From Croceicoccus sp. (GTDB lineage Bacteria; Pseudomonadota; Alphaproteobacteria; Sphingomonadales; Sphingomonadaceae), in assembly GCA_029936705.1 (NCBI GenBank), contig JAPYSD010000118.1, forward strand, positions 1 to 8,601: a stretch of 8,601 nucleotides of DNA, given 5' to 3'. This document shows, one piece after another, positions 6,639-8,601 of this stretch. A program made the position numbers and the translations under genes. The stretch's first letter is position 1. Each line of letters begins with the position of its first letter. The notes under the pieces were generated by a model. That model worked only from the letters and a program-made list of their open reading frames with translations. It ran no database searches and had not been told where the DNA came from.

Positions 6639-7217
6639 CTACCAGACCGGGCCGACGCTGGCACCGCCGACGGCTTCGGCCAGCCTGTCGAGCGCGCTTT
6701 CGATGTCAGGCTCGACCAGCAGCTGGGCGCGGCGATCCACGCTCATGAACCCCTCGTCCTGCACCTTGTCACAGAACTGGGCGAAACCCTGCCAATAGGA
6801 ATTGACGTCGAGCAGGCAGAACGGCTTGGCGTGATAGCCCAGCGCGTTCCAGGTCCATGCTTCCATCAGCTCGTCCAGCGTGCCGATGCCGCCCGGCAGG
6901 CACAGGAACGCGTCGGCCAACTGCGTCATCTTGGCCTTGCGCTGGTGCATGTCGGCGACCCGGTGCAGCTCGGTCAGGCCCAGGTGCGCCACCTCGTGAC
7001 TGTGAAGCGCGTCGGGGATCACGCCATAGGCCTTGCCGCCGGCTTCCAGCACGGTGTCGGCGATGATGCCCATCAGCCCCAGCCTGCCGCCGCCATAGAC
7101 AAGGTCGATGCCGCGCTTTGCCATCGCGTGCCCCAGATCGCGGGTCGCGGCGGCGTATATGGGGTTCTGGCCCATGCCCGATCCGCAATAGACGGCGAGG
7201 GATTTCAGTGCGGCCAC
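6639..7217 (-). CDS. LOG-family (TIGR00730-type) nucleoside 5'-monophosphate phosphoribohydrolase
   Basis: LOG proteins cleave the N-glycosidic bond of cytokinin riboside 5'-monophosphates or AMP, releasing the base and ribose 5-phosphate. The 192-residue product is typical in length. Motifs seen: VYCGSG (9-14), LVYGGGRLGLMG (39-50), MHQRKAKM (90-97) with the Arg-Lys pair, and the diagnostic PGGIGTLDE at 108-116 (PGGxGTxxxE region), all in the expected order of the lysine-decarboxylase-like Rossmann fold. The start is GTG at 7217, because GGAG lies 8 nt upstream at 7229-7226. A TTG at 7223, overlapping the upstream stop as TTGA, is the alternative but has only a 2-nt spacer. The gene follows the kinase gene by 2 nt, so the two form an operon. 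Older 'lysine decarboxylase' labels for this family are misleading. The physiological substrate is not shown. Confidence 0.92.
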   Translation of the reverse strand: MAALKSLAVYCGSGMGQNPIYAAATRDLGHAMAKRGIDLVYGGGRLGLMGIIADTVLEAGGKAYGVIPDALHSHEVAHLGLTELHRVADMHQRKAKMTQLADAFLCLPGGIGTLDELMEAWTWNALGYHAKPFCLLDVNSYWQGFAQFCDKVQDEGFMSVDRRAQLLVEPDIESALDRLAEAVGGASVGPVW

Positions 7218-7219
7218 GC

Positions 7220-8200
7220 TCAAAGCTCCATTTTTCCAAGAGGGCGCGCGCCGACATGGCCCAGCACCGCGGCGGCATTGCGCGCGCCGGTATCGAGGCA
7301 TTGCACCACGTCGCGCCCGGCGATCAGCGCCGCGAGGAACCCGGCGGCGAACTGGTCGCCCGCGCCGGTCGTATCGACGATGGCGGCGGGCTTGTCGGCG
7401 GGGCGGGCGATTGCCTCGCCCTGCCACATCGCGACCGCGCCGGCAGCGCCGCGGGTGATGACGGGTAGCGGGCAGATTTCGGCGAGGAAACGCATCGAGG
7501 CTTCGAAATCGTCGACGCCCGACATCAGCTTCGCCTCGTACTCGTTGGCGAACAGCACGTCGACGCCGCCGTCGCGCACCAGTTGCACGATGGAATCACG
7601 GCGACCCGGCAGCGCGATCGAGTCCGACAGGGTGAAGGCGATGCGCCGCCCCTCGCCCCGGGCGATCTCGATCGCGCGGCGCATCGCGCTGCGCGGCAAA
7701 TCCGGACCCCAGAGGTAGCCTTCGAGGAACAGCGTGTCGCAGCCGCGGATCGCGTCCTCGTCCAACGCGTCGGGGGTCAGGCAATGGCTGGCCGCAGGCG
7801 ATGTCTGCATCGTGCGCTCGCCATCGGGCGTCACCAGGATGAAGCAGCGGCCCGTGGCGGCACTGTCGTGGGGCGGCGTGTCGAACGCGATGTCCAGATC
7901 GGTCATGTGCTGCTTGAACAGCCGGCCCAGCCGGTCGCCGCCCGTCAGCCCGATGAAACGGCAGCGCGCACCCAGTGCCGCCGCGCCCGCCAGGCTGTTG
8001 GCCGCCGAGCCGCCGGGCACTTCCTCGACCGCGCCGCTGCCGGCCATTGCGCTGGCCAGCGTCTCCGCCTCGCCATCGGCGAGCAGGCGCATCGTGCCTT
8101 TCAGCACGCCGCATTCGGCGAGGAAATCCTCGCCCCTTTGGGCAAGCACGTCGACGATTGCATCGCCGAGCGCTACGATCTGGGCCGGGTCGCTGTTCAT
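7220..8200 (-). CDS. Adenosine kinase-like PfkB/ribokinase-family sugar kinase
   Basis: The 326-residue protein has the PfkB-family landmarks in order: LGDAIVDV near the N terminus, VPGGSAANS (61-69) of the sugar-binding region, FIGLTGGDRLG (82-92), TPDGERTM (124-131), LFANEYEAKL with N219 and E220 for Mg-ATP, and DTTGAGDQFAAGF (276-288) with the anion hole and catalytic base D282. The family phosphorylates ribosyl or hexosyl hydroxyls; this subgroup is usually annotated adenosine kinase (adenosine to AMP), but a related nucleoside or sugar substrate is possible. The ATG at 8200 gives the normal N terminus close to the first beta strand; an in-frame GTG-type extension to 8272 is not family-like. 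No purine-rich ribosome site precedes the ATG. The LOG gene begins 2 nt after its stop, and a chemical link through AMP supports a shared role. Confidence 0.91.
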   Translation of the reverse strand: MNSDPAQIVALGDAIVDVLAQRGEDFLAECGVLKGTMRLLADGEAETLASAMAGSGAVEEVPGGSAANSLAGAAALGARCRFIGLTGGDRLGRLFKQHMTDLDIAFDTPPHDSAATGRCFILVTPDGERTMQTSPAASHCLTPDALDEDAIRGCDTLFLEGYLWGPDLPRSAMRRAIEIARGEGRRIAFTLSDSIALPGRRDSIVQLVRDGGVDVLFANEYEAKLMSGVDDFEASMRFLAEICPLPVITRGAAGAVAMWQGEAIARPADKPAAIVDTTGAGDQFAAGFLAALIAGRDVVQCLDTGARNAAAVLGHVGARPLGKMEL

Positions 8201-8218
8201 AGGGGAAGTTTGCGCTGG

Positions 8219-8265
8219 ATCATGGAATGTTCGCGCCGTTAGCGGCAAGCAGCGATGCGGGTCAA
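8219..8265 (-). promoter_or_regulatory. Possible promoter elements for the kinase-LOG operon
   Basis: Reading the minus strand, TTGACC (8265-8260) is followed after 17 nt by a poor -10, CTAACG (8242-8237). A second option is TTGCCG (8248-8243), 18 nt, CATGAT (8224-8219), which would put the start only about 10-15 nt before the kinase ATG. Neither is strong. Confidence 0.24.
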
Positions 8266-8292
8266 TCGCCATGCGGCAGCCGGTAACGCACG

Positions 8293-8311
8293 TGATCGAG
8301 AATATCGATCA
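8293..8311. promoter_or_regulatory. Perfect 7-bp inverted repeat, possible operator upstream of dps
   Basis: TGATCGA-gaata-TCGATCA is an exact dyad 99 nt before the dps ATG and 93 nt from the divergent kinase start. Its core contains a T-N11-A dyad (8296 and 8308), the layout bound by LysR-type regulators, a family that includes OxyR. Which regulator, if any, binds it is inference. Confidence 0.38.
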
Positions 8312-8333
8312 GTGAATGCATCAGAAAACACGA

Positions 8334-8356
8334 AACGCGATCTGTTCATTCGCGTT
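8334..8356. promoter_or_regulatory. Second perfect 7-bp inverted repeat upstream of dps
   Basis: AACGCGA (8334-8340), a 9-nt spacer and TCGCGTT (8350-8356) form an exact dyad 53 nt before the dps ATG. It could be an operator near the promoter or a hairpin in the leader. It differs in sequence from the dyad at 8293-8311, so two different factors or one structural role are possible. Confidence 0.32.
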
Positions 8357-8409
8357 ACCAACCATATCTTTCCCGATATCGAAACACACCGAACCAGGAG
8401 AACGACCAC

Positions 8410-8601
8410 ATGGGTGACAATGCGAAAAAAGCGCTGATCGACGGCCTCAACGGGCTGCTGGCGGATCACTTGGCCCTCTACATGAAGACCAAGAACTTCC
8501 ACTGGCACGTCAAGGGGCCGCAGTTCCGCGAGCTTCACCTGATGTTCGACGACCAAGCGCAGGAGCTGTTCGGCACTGTCGACATCATCGCTGACCGCGT
8601 G
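8410..8601 (+). CDS. dps: Dps-family ferritin-like DNA-protection protein, N-terminal part (3' end outside window)
   Basis: Dps forms 12-subunit shells that oxidise and store iron using hydrogen peroxide and protect DNA in stress or stationary phase. Only the first 64 residues are present. Seen: a short N-terminal tail with few Lys/Arg, helix A, then KNFHWHVKG and LHLMFDDQA. Ferroxidase residues line up with E. coli Dps H51, H63, D67, D78 and E82 as H31, H43, D47, D58 and D62, with identical spacings; the last is Asp instead of Glu. The ATG at 8410 has AGGAG at 8396-8400, 9 nt upstream. The tail is shorter than that of E. coli Dps, so direct DNA binding by the N terminus may be weak. The gene is divergent from the kinase-LOG operon and is preceded by two inverted repeats. 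Confidence 0.93.
   Translation, partial: MGDNAKKALIDGLNGLLADHLALYMKTKNFHWHVKGPQFRELHLMFDDQAQELFGTVDIIADRV

Noticed and set aside
6564..7718. 384-codon plus-strand open frame across the LOG and kinase genes
   Set aside because: It is antisense to two well-supported genes, and its predicted product shows low-complexity shadow composition with no domain.
8221..8240. GGAAT...CGTT pair as an EcfG (general stress) promoter near dps
   Set aside because: The spacing between the elements is about 8 nt, not the 16-18 nt needed, and no GGAAC-N16/17-CGTT match was found upstream of dps.
1..8601. Mobile elements, CRISPR arrays, tRNA or rRNA genes
   Set aside because: I saw no transposase or integrase motifs, no regularly spaced repeats and no tRNA-like cloverleaf; this was a by-eye search, so a short degenerate element could be missed.

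Overview
The window is GC-rich DNA with dense genes and NTG starts (ATG, GTG and probably TTG). It looks like an alphaproteobacterium of the order Sphingomonadales, perhaps Erythrobacteraceae. The reasons are the alphaproteobacterial style of PurC, PurS and PurQ, a TonB-dependent receptor tail with the Gly/Arg-rich loop I associate with sphingomonads, and promoters of TTG-N17-TATAGG type. The taxonomic call is inference.

Layout, left to right. (1) 2-598 (+): the C-terminal 198 residues of a TonB-dependent outer-membrane receptor, cut by the window edge. (2) 599-790: a gap with a good promoter candidate and a GC-rich purC leader that can be drawn as two competing hairpins. (3) 791-1573 (+): purC. 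(4) 1665-4595 (+): a two-half M16 zinc peptidase of the insulinase/PqqL type, predicted to be a lipoprotein, lying between purC and purS. (5) 4707-4940 and 4975-5652 (+): purS and purQ, the small subunit and glutaminase subunit of FGAM synthase; purL is not in the window. (6) 5754-6634 (+): two tandem, overlapping, paralogous small lipoprotein genes of unknown function sharing a conserved Cys pair. (7) 8200-6639 (-): an adenosine-kinase-like PfkB sugar kinase followed 2 nt later by a LOG-family phosphoribohydrolase. This two-gene operon converges on the lipoprotein pair with only 4 nt between stop codons. (8) 8201-8409: a divergent control region, relatively AT-rich on its dps side, holding two perfect 7-bp inverted repeats. 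(9) 8410-8601 (+): the first 64 codons of a Dps-family ferritin-like protein, cut by the window edge.

Theme: purine metabolism dominates. purC, purS and purQ serve de novo IMP synthesis. The adenosine kinase/LOG pair could convert adenosine (or a cytokinin riboside) to the 5'-monophosphate and then to free base plus ribose 5-phosphate. The M16 lipoprotein, the paired lipoproteins and the TonB receptor are cell-envelope genes. I see no mobile element, CRISPR array, tRNA or rRNA. Most of the window is ordinary core genome; the least described parts are the tandem lipoproteins, the kinase-LOG operon and the dps control region.
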